Origin: Roseateles sp.
GTDB lineage: Bacteria; Pseudomonadota; Gammaproteobacteria; Burkholderiales; Burkholderiaceae_C
Assembly (NCBI GenBank): GCA_019234295.1
Contig: JAFALK010000037.1
Span: 62,001 to 126,000 of the forward strand
Reading direction: 5' to 3'
DNA length: 64,000 bases
Notes under the pieces: generated by a model
Databases searched by the model: none
The model's input: the letters and a program-made list of their open reading frames with translations, nothing else
Told to the model about the DNA's origin: nothing
Position numbers and translations under genes: made by a program
Shown here: positions 56,935 through 64,000 of the stretch, one piece after another
How positions within the stretch are numbered: the first letter of the stretch is position 1
How the letters are laid out: each line of letters begins with the position of its first letter

Positions 56935-57033
56935 CCGCTCAGGCCGCTCAGGCCGCTCAGGCCGCTCAGGCCGCTCAGGCCGCTCAGGCCGCTCAGGCCG
57001 CTCAGGCCGCTCAGGCCGCTCAGGCCGCTCAGG
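56935..57033. repeat. Array of eleven perfect 9-bp tandem repeats
   Basis: CCGCTCAGG occurs eleven times in a row without a mismatch (99 bases), 15 bases after the preceding gene and reaching into the last five bases of the fusA-like gene on the opposite strand. A 10-base duplication (GCCCTAAGCA, twice) lies just before it. Every unit has a TGA in the fusA frame on the minus strand, so the gene stop is followed by ten further in-frame stops. Confidence 0.97.
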
Positions 57034-59038
57034 CCGTGACTGGCTCGCGCAGCGCGGGCGCGTAGTGATCGAAGCGCATCGAGTACTGCGCCCGACCCGA
57101 GGACAAGGCGCGCAGCGAGCCGATGTAGCCGAACATCGCGGCCAGCGGCACCTCGGCCTGCACGACCGCGCTGGTGCCACGCTGCTCCTGCGCATGGACC
57201 GAGCCCTGGCGCCGGTGCAGGTCGCCGATCACGTCGCCCAGGTATTCCGGCGGCGTGATGACCTCGACGGCCATCACCGGCTCCAGCACCTGCACGCCGC
57301 CCTGAGCGAGCGCCTGCTTGAAGGCATGCGCCGCGGCCAGCTCGAAGGCCATGCTCGAGGAATCGCGCTCATGGAAGGCGCCGTCCAGGAGCACGGCTTC
57401 AAAGTCCACCACCGGATAGCCCTCGGGCCCTGCGGCCTGGGCCGCCCGCCGAATGCCCTGCTCAACCGCCGGAATGAATTCGCGTGGAATCACGCCGCCG
57501 GTGATGCGGTTTTCGAAGCGCAGGCCCTCTCCGCGCGGGAGCGGCGCAAAGCTCAGCAGCACCTCGGCGAACTGGCCGGGGCCACCGCTTTGCTTCTTGT
57601 GCAGATGGTGCACCTGAGTCGCCCGCTGCAAGGTGCTGCGATAGGCCACTTGCGGACGGCCCACACTGAGCTGCAGTCCGGAGCGCTGACGCAGCTTCTC
57701 CAGGCTGACTTCCAGCTGCAATTCGCCCATACCCGACAGGATCGTCTGGCCGGACTCTGCATCTTGCGACAGGCGCAGGCTCGGATCCTCGCGCAGCAAG
57801 GTCTGCAGCCCCTTGGACAGCAGGGGCAGGTCCGTGCGCGCCTTGGCCTCCACCGCGAGATGGATGACTGGCTCGGGCGTCTCGATCGCTTCGAGCGTGA
57901 TCGGCGCGGCCGGGTCGGCGAGCGTGTGGCCGGTCAGCGCATCCTTGAGACCGACCAGGGCCACAATGTCGCCGGCCTGCGCGGACTCGCGCTCCACGCG
58001 CTGGTCGGCATGCATCTCGTAGATCCGGGAGACGCGTTCGGTCTTGCCCGTGGCCGTGTTCAGCACGACCTCGCCGCGGCGCAGGTGGCCGCGGTAGATG
58101 CGGGTGAAGACCAGCGAGCCATGATCGTCAGCGACGAGTTTGAAGGCCAGGGCCGCGAAGGGACCCTCGCCCTGGTGCACTTCTTCGGGGGACGGCAGAT
58201 AGTGCACCACTGCATCCAGCAGCGGCTCGACGCCGCGGTTCTTGAAGGCCGAACCGGCAAGCGCTGGCACCAGCGTCGAGGCGAGCGTGCCCCGGCGCAA
58301 CGCGGCTCGCAGCGCCTCGGGAGCGATCACCTCGCCGTTGAGGTAAGGCCTCAGCACGGCGTCGTCGATCTCGGCGGCAGCCTCGATCAGCCGGGCGCGC
58401 CACAGCTCAGCCAGTGCCGACATGTTCTCGGGCACGGGCTCCACGCGGTAGGGCTGGCTGGCGTCATCGCGGTCCCAGATCAGCGCGTGCTGTTCGATCA
58501 GATCCACGACGCCGCGGAATTCACCCTCTGCGCCGATCGGCAGTTGCACCGGCACGATCTTGGCGCCCAGGCGTTCTTCCATCATGTCCACCACGCGCAG
58601 GAAGTCAGCCCCCACGCGGTCGAGCTTGTTGATGAAGGCAATGCGCGGCACGTGGTACTGGTCGGCCAAACGCCAGTTGGTCTCGCTCTGCGGCTCCACG
58701 CCAGCCACGCCGTCGAAGACGACGATGGCGCCATCGAGCACGCGCAGGGAGCGGCGCACCTCGATGTTGAAGTCGATGTGTCCGGGCGTGTCGATCAGGT
58801 TGATCTGCGTGCCGTGCCAATGCACGGTCGTGGCCGCGCTGTTGATGGTGATGCCGCGGGCGCGTTCCTGCGGATCGAAATCCATCTGGGTGGTGCCCTC
58901 GTGGACTTCGCCCATGCGGTGGCTTTCACCGCTGTAGAACAGGATGCGTTCGGTGGTCGTGGTCTTGCCGGCGTCCACATGGGCGATGACGCCGATATTG
59001 CGCAGCTGGCGCGAGCGGGTGTTTCTATTCGAGTTCAT
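57029..59038 (-). CDS. fusA2: Elongation factor G paralogue
   Basis: A 669-residue translational GTPase. G1 [13 protein letters not shown]2 [12 protein letters not shown]3 DTPGHIDF, G4 NKLD, then EF-G domains II-V with GMGELQLEV and PGSVHAQEQ-like [13 protein letters not shown]. It is about 30 residues shorter than the housekeeping EF-G, and the rpsL-rpsG-fusA-tufA context is absent. It is therefore the second EF-G (FusA2 type), whose role (ribosome recycling or stress) is not clear. Its stop codon lies in the 9-bp repeat array. Confidence 0.93.
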   Translation of the reverse strand: MNSNRNTRSRQLRNIGVIAHVDAGKTTTTERILFYSGESHRMGEVHEGTTQMDFDPQERARGITINSAATTVHWHGTQINLIDTPGHIDFNIEVRRSLRVLDGAIVVFDGVAGVEPQSETNWRLADQYHVPRIAFINKLDRVGADFLRVVDMMEERLGAKIVPVQLPIGAEGEFRGVVDLIEQHALIWDRDDASQPYRVEPVPENMSALAELWRARLIEAAAEIDDAVLRPYLNGEVIAPEALRAALRRGTLASTLVPALAGSAFKNRGVEPLLDAVVHYLPSPEEVHQGEGPFAALAFKLVADDHGSLVFTRIYRGHLRRGEVVLNTATGKTERVSRIYEMHADQRVERESAQAGDIVALVGLKDALTGHTLADPAAPITLEAIETPEPVIHLAVEAKARTDLPLLSKGLQTLLREDPSLRLSQDAESGQTILSGMGELQLEVSLEKLRQRSGLQLSVGRPQVAYRSTLQRATQVHHLHKKQSGGPGQFAEVLLSFAPLPRGEGLRFENRITGGVIPREFIPAVEQGIRRAAQAAGPEGYPVVDFEAVLLDGAFHERDSSSMAFELAAAHAFKQALAQGGVQVLEPVMAVEVITPPEYLGDVIGDLHRRQGSVHAQEQRGTSAVVQAEVPLAAMFGYIGSLRALSSGRAQYSMRFDHYAPALREPVTA

Positions 59039-59316
59039 GGTGATTCCTAGTCTGGCCGCGCCAGATGGACATCACCTGGCGCTACGCGTGCGAAAGGAAT
59101 CCGGAGCGACAGCCCGCTGAAGTCGAAAGACAGGGGCGCACGCATGCATCGCTCCGGCGGTGCGGAATCGTGGCGATGAGCTTGTCGAAAGTGCGCATGG
59201 ACGAAATGATCCTGGGGACAGAAGATGCGGGCAAGCCTGCGAAACGCAAGAGTGCATTGCGAAGTTGGAAATAACCGACACCACGCTCCGTCGAGCACTG
59301 CTAAGGTTCGCGCCCC

Positions 59317-59943
59317 ATGAAGAAGCAGCTCTGGGACATATCCCCTCTCGTCGCGCCCGATTCGCCGATTTTCCCCGGCGACGAGCCCTACTCCCTGCGC
59401 TGGACGGCCACGCTCTCACCCGATTGCCCGGTCAACCTCAGCGCCTTCACCATGTCACCCCACGTTGGGGCGCATGCCGATGCGCCGCTGCATTACGGGA
59501 CCGGCCAGCCCGCGATCGCCGAGGTGGAACTGGACGCCTATCTCGGCCCCTGCCGAGTGATCCATGCCATTGGCTGCGGGCCCCTGATCCGCATCGAGCA
59601 TCTTGAACACGCGGCCGAAGGCCTTCCCGAGCGGGTCCTGGTTCGCTGCTGCGAGCGCGCCGACACCGCCTGGAACCCCGGCTTCACCGCCTACGCGCCC
59701 CAGACCATCGAATGGCTGGCCGCGCGCGGCGTGCGCCTTATCGGCCTGGACACGCCCTCAGTCGATCCGGCCACCAGCAAGAGTCTGGACAGCCACCAAC
59801 GATTGCTGCGCCTGAACCTGCGCGTGCTGGAGAACCTCGTGCTCGACGAGGTGCCCGAAGGCGACTACGAATTGATTGCTTTGCCGCTCAAGCTGGCCGG
59901 GGCCTGCGCCTCGCCAGTGCGCGCGGTGCTGAGGAAACCATGA
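59317..59943 (+). CDS. kynB: Kynurenine formamidase
   Basis: Hydrolyses N-formyl-L-kynurenine to kynurenine and formate. The 208-residue metal-dependent cyclase-fold protein begins LWDISPLVAPDSPIFPGD and has the metal-binding HVGAHADAPLH (49-59). It is the first gene of kynB-kynU-kynA. The 278-base gap to the divergent fusA2 shows no convincing promoter to me; no kynR-like Lrp gene is adjacent. Confidence 0.95.
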   Translation: MKKQLWDISPLVAPDSPIFPGDEPYSLRWTATLSPDCPVNLSAFTMSPHVGAHADAPLHYGTGQPAIAEVELDAYLGPCRVIHAIGCGPLIRIEHLEHAAEGLPERVLVRCCERADTAWNPGFTAYAPQTIEWLAARGVRLIGLDTPSVDPATSKSLDSHQRLLRLNLRVLENLVLDEVPEGDYELIALPLKLAGACASPVRAVLRKP

Positions 59944-61208
59944 AAACCCGACATGACTTCGAACACATGGATGCGCACGACCCGCTGCGTTCGCTCAAGA
60001 AACAATTCGTGCTGCCGCCGGCCACGATCTACCTGGACGGCAATTCGCTGGGAGCCATGCCCTTTGACGCGGTGGAACGCAGTCGCCAAGTCGTCGAGGA
60101 CGAATGGGGCGTGGGCCTGATCCGCTCCTGGAACGACGCGCACTGGATCGAGCTGCCCACGCGCATCGGCGACAAGATCGCCACACTGATTGGGGCCGGC
60201 AAGGGCGAGGTGGTGGTGGCGGATTCGACCTCGCTGAACCTCTACAAGGTGCTTTCCGCCGCCATCCGCCTCGCGCCGCAGGGCCGCAAGCTCATCGTCT
60301 CCGAGCGCGAGAACTTCCCCACCGACCTCTACATGGCGCAGAGCCTGGCTCGCCAGCACGGCTTCACGCTTCAGCTCTTCGACAGCCCGGAGGAACTGTC
60401 GGACCTGATCAACAATGAACTGGCCGTGCTGATGCTCACGCAGGTGAACTACCGCAGCGGCCTGATCCACGACATGCAGACGCTGACCGCGCAAGTCCAC
60501 GCGGCCGGCGCGCTGACCGTGTGGGACCTCTGCCATTCGGCCGGCGCCATCCCCGTGGATCTGCTCGGAGCCAATGCCGACTTCGCCGTGGGATGCGGCT
60601 ACAAGTACCTCAACGGTGGTCCGGGCGCGCCGGCCTTCGTCTGGGTCAACCCGCGCCATGCCGACAAGTTCTGGCAGCCGCTCTCGGGCTGGCTGGGCCA
60701 CGAGGCGCCTTTCGCCTTCACGACCGACTACCAGCCCGCGCCCGGCATCCGGCGCTACATCTGCGGCACGCCGCCGGTGATCTCGCTGGCCACGCTGGAA
60801 TGTGGCGTGGACACGCTGCTGGCGGCCGAGAAGTTCGGCGGCATGGTGGCGCTGAGGCACAAGTCCCTGGAGCTCAGCAGCGCCTTCATCGACCTTGTCG
60901 ACACCCGCCTGGCCGAATTCGGCGTGCGCGTGCAGTCGCCCCGCGACCCGGCCCTGCGTGGCAGCCAGGTATCGCTGAGCATCGAGGGCGAGAGGGACGG
61001 CGAGACCTACGCGGTCATGCAGGCCCTGATCGCTCGTGGCGTGATCGGCGACTACCGCGCCGGCGCACCCAACCTGCTGCGCTTCGGCTTCACGCCGCTT
61101 TATCTCGGCTTTGCCGAGGTCTGGGATGCCGTCGAACACCTGTATCAGGTGCTGCAGGGCGAGGAGTGGAAGCAGGGGCGCTTCCACAAGCAGGGAGCGG
61201 TGACATGA
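59940..61208 (+). CDS. kynU: Kynureninase
   Basis: PLP enzyme that cleaves L-kynurenine to anthranilate and alanine. The 422-residue protein has [11 protein letters not shown], Asp196 and His199 in VWDLCHSAG, and the PLP lysine Lys222 ([14 protein letters not shown]). The ATG overlaps the kynB stop by four bases. Anthranilate produced here is the substrate of the aminobenzoate-CoA ligase encoded at 47331-48932. Confidence 0.96.
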   Translation: MKTRHDFEHMDAHDPLRSLKKQFVLPPATIYLDGNSLGAMPFDAVERSRQVVEDEWGVGLIRSWNDAHWIELPTRIGDKIATLIGAGKGEVVVADSTSLNLYKVLSAAIRLAPQGRKLIVSERENFPTDLYMAQSLARQHGFTLQLFDSPEELSDLINNELAVLMLTQVNYRSGLIHDMQTLTAQVHAAGALTVWDLCHSAGAIPVDLLGANADFAVGCGYKYLNGGPGAPAFVWVNPRHADKFWQPLSGWLGHEAPFAFTTDYQPAPGIRRYICGTPPVISLATLECGVDTLLAAEKFGGMVALRHKSLELSSAFIDLVDTRLAEFGVRVQSPRDPALRGSQVSLSIEGERDGETYAVMQALIARGVIGDYRAGAPNLLRFGFTPLYLGFAEVWDAVEHLYQVLQGEEWKQGRFHKQGAVT

Positions 61209-62041
61209 GCAGCGAACGCATCGTCAAAGAGGAAGGCGCGCAGCTCGATTTCTCCAAGGACATGAGCTATGGCGACTACCTGCATCTCGACGAGATCTTG
61301 AACGCCCAGCATCCGCTCTCGCCCGAGCACAACGAGATGCTCTTCATCGTCCAGCACCAGACCTCGGAGCTGTGGATGAAGTTGATGCTGCACGAGCTGC
61401 AGGCCGCCGTGCACCATGTGGCCATGGACAAGCTGCCCGAGGCCTTCAAGATGCTGGCGCGGGTCTCGCGCATCATGGAGCAGTTGGTCCACGCCTGGGA
61501 CGTGCTGGCCACGATGACGCCGCCCGAGTACACGGCCATCCGGCCCTATCTCGCCAACAGCAGCGGCTTCCAGAGCGCGCAGTACCGCCGCATCGAGTTC
61601 CTGCTCGGCAACAAGAACGCGGCCATGCTCAAGCCGCACGCGCACCGGCCCGATCTGCTCGCCCAGGTCGAGGAGGCCTATCGCTCGCCCAGCCTTTACG
61701 ACGAGGTGCTCAAGCTGATCCGCCGCCGCGGCATCGCCCTGCCCGCCGAAGTGCTGGAGCGCGACTGGACCCTGCCCTACGCCGCCAGCGAGGGCGTCAA
61801 GGCGGCCTGGCTCGAGGTGTACCGCGCTCCGAACCAGCACTGGGACCTCTACCAGATGGCCGAGGAGCTCGTAGATCTGGAAGACGCCTTCCGGCTCTGG
61901 CGCTTCCGCCACGTGACCACGGTGGAGCGCGTGATCGGCTTCAAGCGCGGCACCGGCGGCACCGGCGGCGTCAGCTACCTGCGCAAGATGCTGGACGTGG
62001 TGCTGTTCCCGGAGCTGTGGACGCTGCGCACGGAGCTTTGA
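61205..62041 (+). CDS. kynA: Tryptophan 2,3-dioxygenase
   Basis: Heme enzyme that opens the indole ring of L-tryptophan to N-formylkynurenine. The 278-residue protein has [19 protein letters not shown] and the proximal histidine in [20 protein letters not shown]. The start overlaps the kynU stop by four bases, completing a three-gene coupled operon. Confidence 0.97.
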   Translation: MSSERIVKEEGAQLDFSKDMSYGDYLHLDEILNAQHPLSPEHNEMLFIVQHQTSELWMKLMLHELQAAVHHVAMDKLPEAFKMLARVSRIMEQLVHAWDVLATMTPPEYTAIRPYLANSSGFQSAQYRRIEFLLGNKNAAMLKPHAHRPDLLAQVEEAYRSPSLYDEVLKLIRRRGIALPAEVLERDWTLPYAASEGVKAAWLEVYRAPNQHWDLYQMAEELVDLEDAFRLWRFRHVTTVERVIGFKRGTGGTGGVSYLRKMLDVVLFPELWTLRTEL

Positions 62042-62071
62042 ACGATCGCAGGGGCGGGTGGGCCGGGCGCC

Positions 62072-62077
62072 TAAAAT
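62072..62077 (+). promoter_or_regulatory. Possible -10 box upstream of the M24B peptidase gene
   Basis: TAAAAT (five of six matches) lies 31 bases before the ATG in the 66-base gap after kynA. No matching -35. Tentative. Confidence 0.35.
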
Positions 62078-62107
62078 CGCGGTTTTCGCGCCCTTCGGAG
62101 TAGCTGC

Positions 62108-63919
62108 ATGGACACCCGCACCGCCACCACCACCCTGCGCATCGAGCGCATCCGCGACGTGCTGCGCGCGGCCGGCGTACACGCCGCTCTGATCCCCTCC
62201 GCTGACCCGCATCTCTCCGAATACCTGCCCGAGCGCTGGCAGGGCCGCCAATGGGCCTCGGGCTTCACGGGCTCCATGGGCACCCTGGTCGTCACACTGG
62301 AGCGTGCCGCCATATTTGCCGACGCGCGCTACTGGTCCAGCGCCGAGAAGGAGCTGGCCGGCACGGGCATCGAGCTCGTCAAGATAGCCAGCGGCGCGGC
62401 CCAGACCCATGTGGACTGGATTGCCGAACATCTCGAGAAAGGCCAGTCCCTGGCCGTGGACGGGCAGGTGTTGGGCCTGGCCGCCGCCGGCCAGCTGCGC
62501 GCCGCCATGGACCGCGCAGGCATCCGGATGCGCGCGGACATCGACGTCATGCAAACCGCCTGGGAAGGCCGCCCCGGCCTGCCAGAAGCTCCCGTCTACG
62601 AGCACCTACCGCCCCAGGCCGTAGTCTCGCGCGCCGAGAAGCTGGCCCATGTGCGAGCCGCTATGAGCCGCCTGGGCGCCACCCACCACTTCATCTCCAC
62701 CGTCGACGACATCGCATGGCTGCTGAACCTGCGCGGCGCCGACGTGGACTACAACCCTGTCTTCCTGGCCCACGTGCTGCTGGACGCGCAAGGCGCCCGG
62801 ATCTTCGTCGGCTCAGGCAAGATCAGCGCCGAGATCGGCGCCCGCCTGGCCGCGGACGGTGTGCAGGTGGCCGCCTATGCCGACGCCCCGGCCGCCCTGT
62901 CCACCCTCCCCGCCGATGCCGTGCTGCTGGTGGACCCGCGCCGCGTGACACTGGGCCTGCGCGAGGCCGTGCCCGCAGCCGTGCGCGTGATCGAGGCCAT
63001 CAACCCCAGCACGCTCGCCAAGAGCCGCAAGACCATGGCCGAAGCCCGCTTCGTGCGCGAGGCCATGGCCGAGGATGGGGCCGCCATGTGCGAGTTCTAC
63101 GCCCGCTGGGAGGCCGCGCTGGCCAGCTGCGAGAAACTCTCAGAGCTGACTGTGGACGAATGGCTGACCGAGGCGCGCACGAAGCGCGCCGGCTTTGTGG
63201 GCCTGTCCTTCCCGACCATCGCCGGCTTCAATGCCAACGGCGCCATGCCGCACTACCGCGCCACCGCCGAGTCCCATGCGCAGATCGAGGGCGACGGCCT
63301 GCTGCTGATCGACTCCGGCGCCCAGTACCTGGGCGGCACGACCGACATCACCCGCGTCTGGCCCGTGGGCACCGTCAGCGAGGCACAGAAGCGCGACTAC
63401 ACCCTGGTGCTCAAGGGCATGATCGGCCTCTCGGTGGCCGTGTTCCCGCGCGGCACACTGTCGCCCATGCTCGACTCCTTCGCACGCCTGCCGCTGTGGC
63501 AAGCCGGGCTGGACTACGGCCACGGCACGGGCCACGGCGTGGGCTACTTCATGAACGTGCACGAAGGCCCGCAGAGCATCTCCAAGGCCGTGCCAGACGC
63601 CCACATGGCGATGGAGCCCGGCATGATCACCTCCAACGAGCCGGGCCTGTACCGTACCGGCCAATGGGGCGTGCGCATCGAAAACTTGGTGCTCAACGTC
63701 CCCTTCAACACGGTTGAAAACGGACAGTTCGGCGACATGCTCGCCTTCGAGACCCTGACCCTGTGCCCGATCGACACGCGCTGTATCGACATGCGCCTGA
63801 TGCGCCCTGACGAAACCGCCTGGCTCAACAGCTACCACGCCGTCGTGCGCGAGCGCCTGGCTCCAAAGCTCAGCGGCGCTGCGCTGGCTTGGCTGAACGA
63901 GCGGACCGAAGCGATCTAA
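62108..63919 (+). CDS. Aminopeptidase P family protein (M24B)
   Basis: A 603-residue metallopeptidase expected to remove an N-terminal residue preceding proline. Two creatinase-like N-terminal domains (about 1-305, starting RIERIRDVLRAAGVHAALIP) precede the pita-bread domain with metal ligands in LIDSGAQYLGGTTDITR, GHGTGHGVGYFMNVHEGP and MITSNEPGLY-WGVRIENL. The three-domain length is like the larger eukaryotic-type APP and common in Burkholderiales. The 3' end overlaps the minus-strand gene that enters from the right. Confidence 0.93.
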   Translation: MDTRTATTTLRIERIRDVLRAAGVHAALIPSADPHLSEYLPERWQGRQWASGFTGSMGTLVVTLERAAIFADARYWSSAEKELAGTGIELVKIASGAAQTHVDWIAEHLEKGQSLAVDGQVLGLAAAGQLRAAMDRAGIRMRADIDVMQTAWEGRPGLPEAPVYEHLPPQAVVSRAEKLAHVRAAMSRLGATHHFISTVDDIAWLLNLRGADVDYNPVFLAHVLLDAQGARIFVGSGKISAEIGARLAADGVQVAAYADAPAALSTLPADAVLLVDPRRVTLGLREAVPAAVRVIEAINPSTLAKSRKTMAEARFVREAMAEDGAAMCEFYARWEAALASCEKLSELTVDEWLTEARTKRAGFVGLSFPTIAGFNANGAMPHYRATAESHAQIEGDGLLLIDSGAQYLGGTTDITRVWPVGTVSEAQKRDYTLVLKGMIGLSVAVFPRGTLSPMLDSFARLPLWQAGLDYGHGTGHGVGYFMNVHEGPQSISKAVPDAHMAMEPGMITSNEPGLYRTGQWGVRIENLVLNVPFNTVENGQFGDMLAFETLTLCPIDTRCIDMRLMRPDETAWLNSYHAVVRERLAPKLSGAALAWLNERTEAI

Positions 63920-64000
63920 GCCAGGCTGCCGGCGCGGCACATGACGGCATCGCGGCCGGCATTGATGGCAAAGCGCAGCGCGTCGCCGGGCGTGGACCAG
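63916..64000 (-). CDS. 3' end of an unidentified minus-strand gene (partial)
   Basis: Reading from the right edge, an open frame gives WSTPGDALRFAINAGRDAVM followed by seven more residues and TAG at 63916-63918. That stop overlaps the end of the M24B peptidase gene. The composition fits a true coding end, but 27 residues are too few for me to name it. Confidence 0.55.
   Translation of the reverse strand, partial: WSTPGDALRFAINAGRDAVMCRAGSLA

Noticed and set aside
56935-57033. Repeat array considered as CRISPR
   Set aside because: Units are 9 bases and directly adjacent with no spacers, so it is a simple tandem repeat.
56926-57195. A minus-strand frame with a (Pro-Glu-Arg)n repeat
   Set aside because: It is simply one reading frame of the 9-bp tandem array continuing antisense-out-of-frame through the end of fusA2; it has no plausible start or homology.
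59039-59316. Search for a KynR-type or other promoter upstream of kynB
   Set aside because: Only weak and poorly spaced -10/-35 matches were found (for example TAAGGT near 59301); not strong enough to annotate.

Overview
The window is high-GC, gene-dense DNA from a betaproteobacterium, most likely order Burkholderiales and probably family Comamonadaceae. This rests on gene order and protein style: a DUF3579-argD-argF block, the rpsP-rimM-trmD-rplS operon, murJ divergent from rpsT, the CoA-dependent 2-aminobenzoate cluster, and a serine/threonine kinase fused to a universal stress domain. The genus cannot be fixed by eye. Genes are mostly in tight operons with 1-, 4- or 8-base overlaps. I recognised no rRNA, tRNA, insertion sequence, prophage or CRISPR array, and no gene-free stretch exceeds 300 bases.

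Layout. 1-1137: the start of coaBC and a small possible gene remnant. 1079-8429 (minus): one long nucleoside uptake and salvage operon (binding protein, ATPase, two permeases, cdd, purine nucleoside phosphorylase, deoC) that ends in trmB. 8430-8569: a control region with a LacI/PurR-type palindrome, a second palindrome, a -10 box and a Fur site. 8570-11701 (plus): feoA-feoB, then msrB-msrA. 11743-14998 (minus): MFS transporter, cysteine-rich DNA-binding regulator and MATE transporter. 15097-17828 (plus): creatininase-like protein, dual-specificity-type phosphatase, RluA-type pseudouridine synthase, SDR, then the remnant of a prolyl oligopeptidase. 17846-31484: mostly housekeeping genes (CobD-like, Nudix CoA pyrophosphatase, the L19/TrmD/RimM/S16 operon, Pit phosphate transport with DUF47, folK, pcnB, HAD, hda, AI-2E permease, SirB1, murJ). 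31555-37014: rpsT, an apparent copper-related pair, a hydrolase, DUF3579, argD-argF. 37206-45353: an ABC-2 exporter with a substrate-binding-like protein, a phosphoesterase-kinase/USP pair, PCuAC, a YkgJ protein, a transglutaminase/TPR lipoprotein and a minimal GGDEF protein.

45350-54439 (minus) is the most distinctive region: a nine-gene, tightly coupled operon for aerobic anthranilate degradation through 2-aminobenzoyl-CoA. It encodes AbmA monooxygenase/reductase, an SDR, a MarR regulator, an atypical crotonase, an acyl-CoA dehydrogenase, the AbmG ligase, a 4HBT thioesterase, RidA and glutaryl-CoA dehydrogenase. A sigma-70-type promoter with a dyad lies upstream. About 5 kb further on (59317-62041, plus) kynB-kynU-kynA encode tryptophan to anthranilate. 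Together the two operons suggest a route from L-tryptophan through kynurenine and anthranilyl-CoA towards glutaryl-CoA and crotonyl-CoA.

Between these two operons are an ExbB-ExbD pair translationally coupled to an unrecognised membrane-anchored protein with a PA14-like C-terminal domain, an array of eleven perfect 9-bp repeats that reaches into the end of a second EF-G gene, and that EF-G gene itself. The window ends with an aminopeptidase P family gene and the 3' end of a further minus-strand gene.
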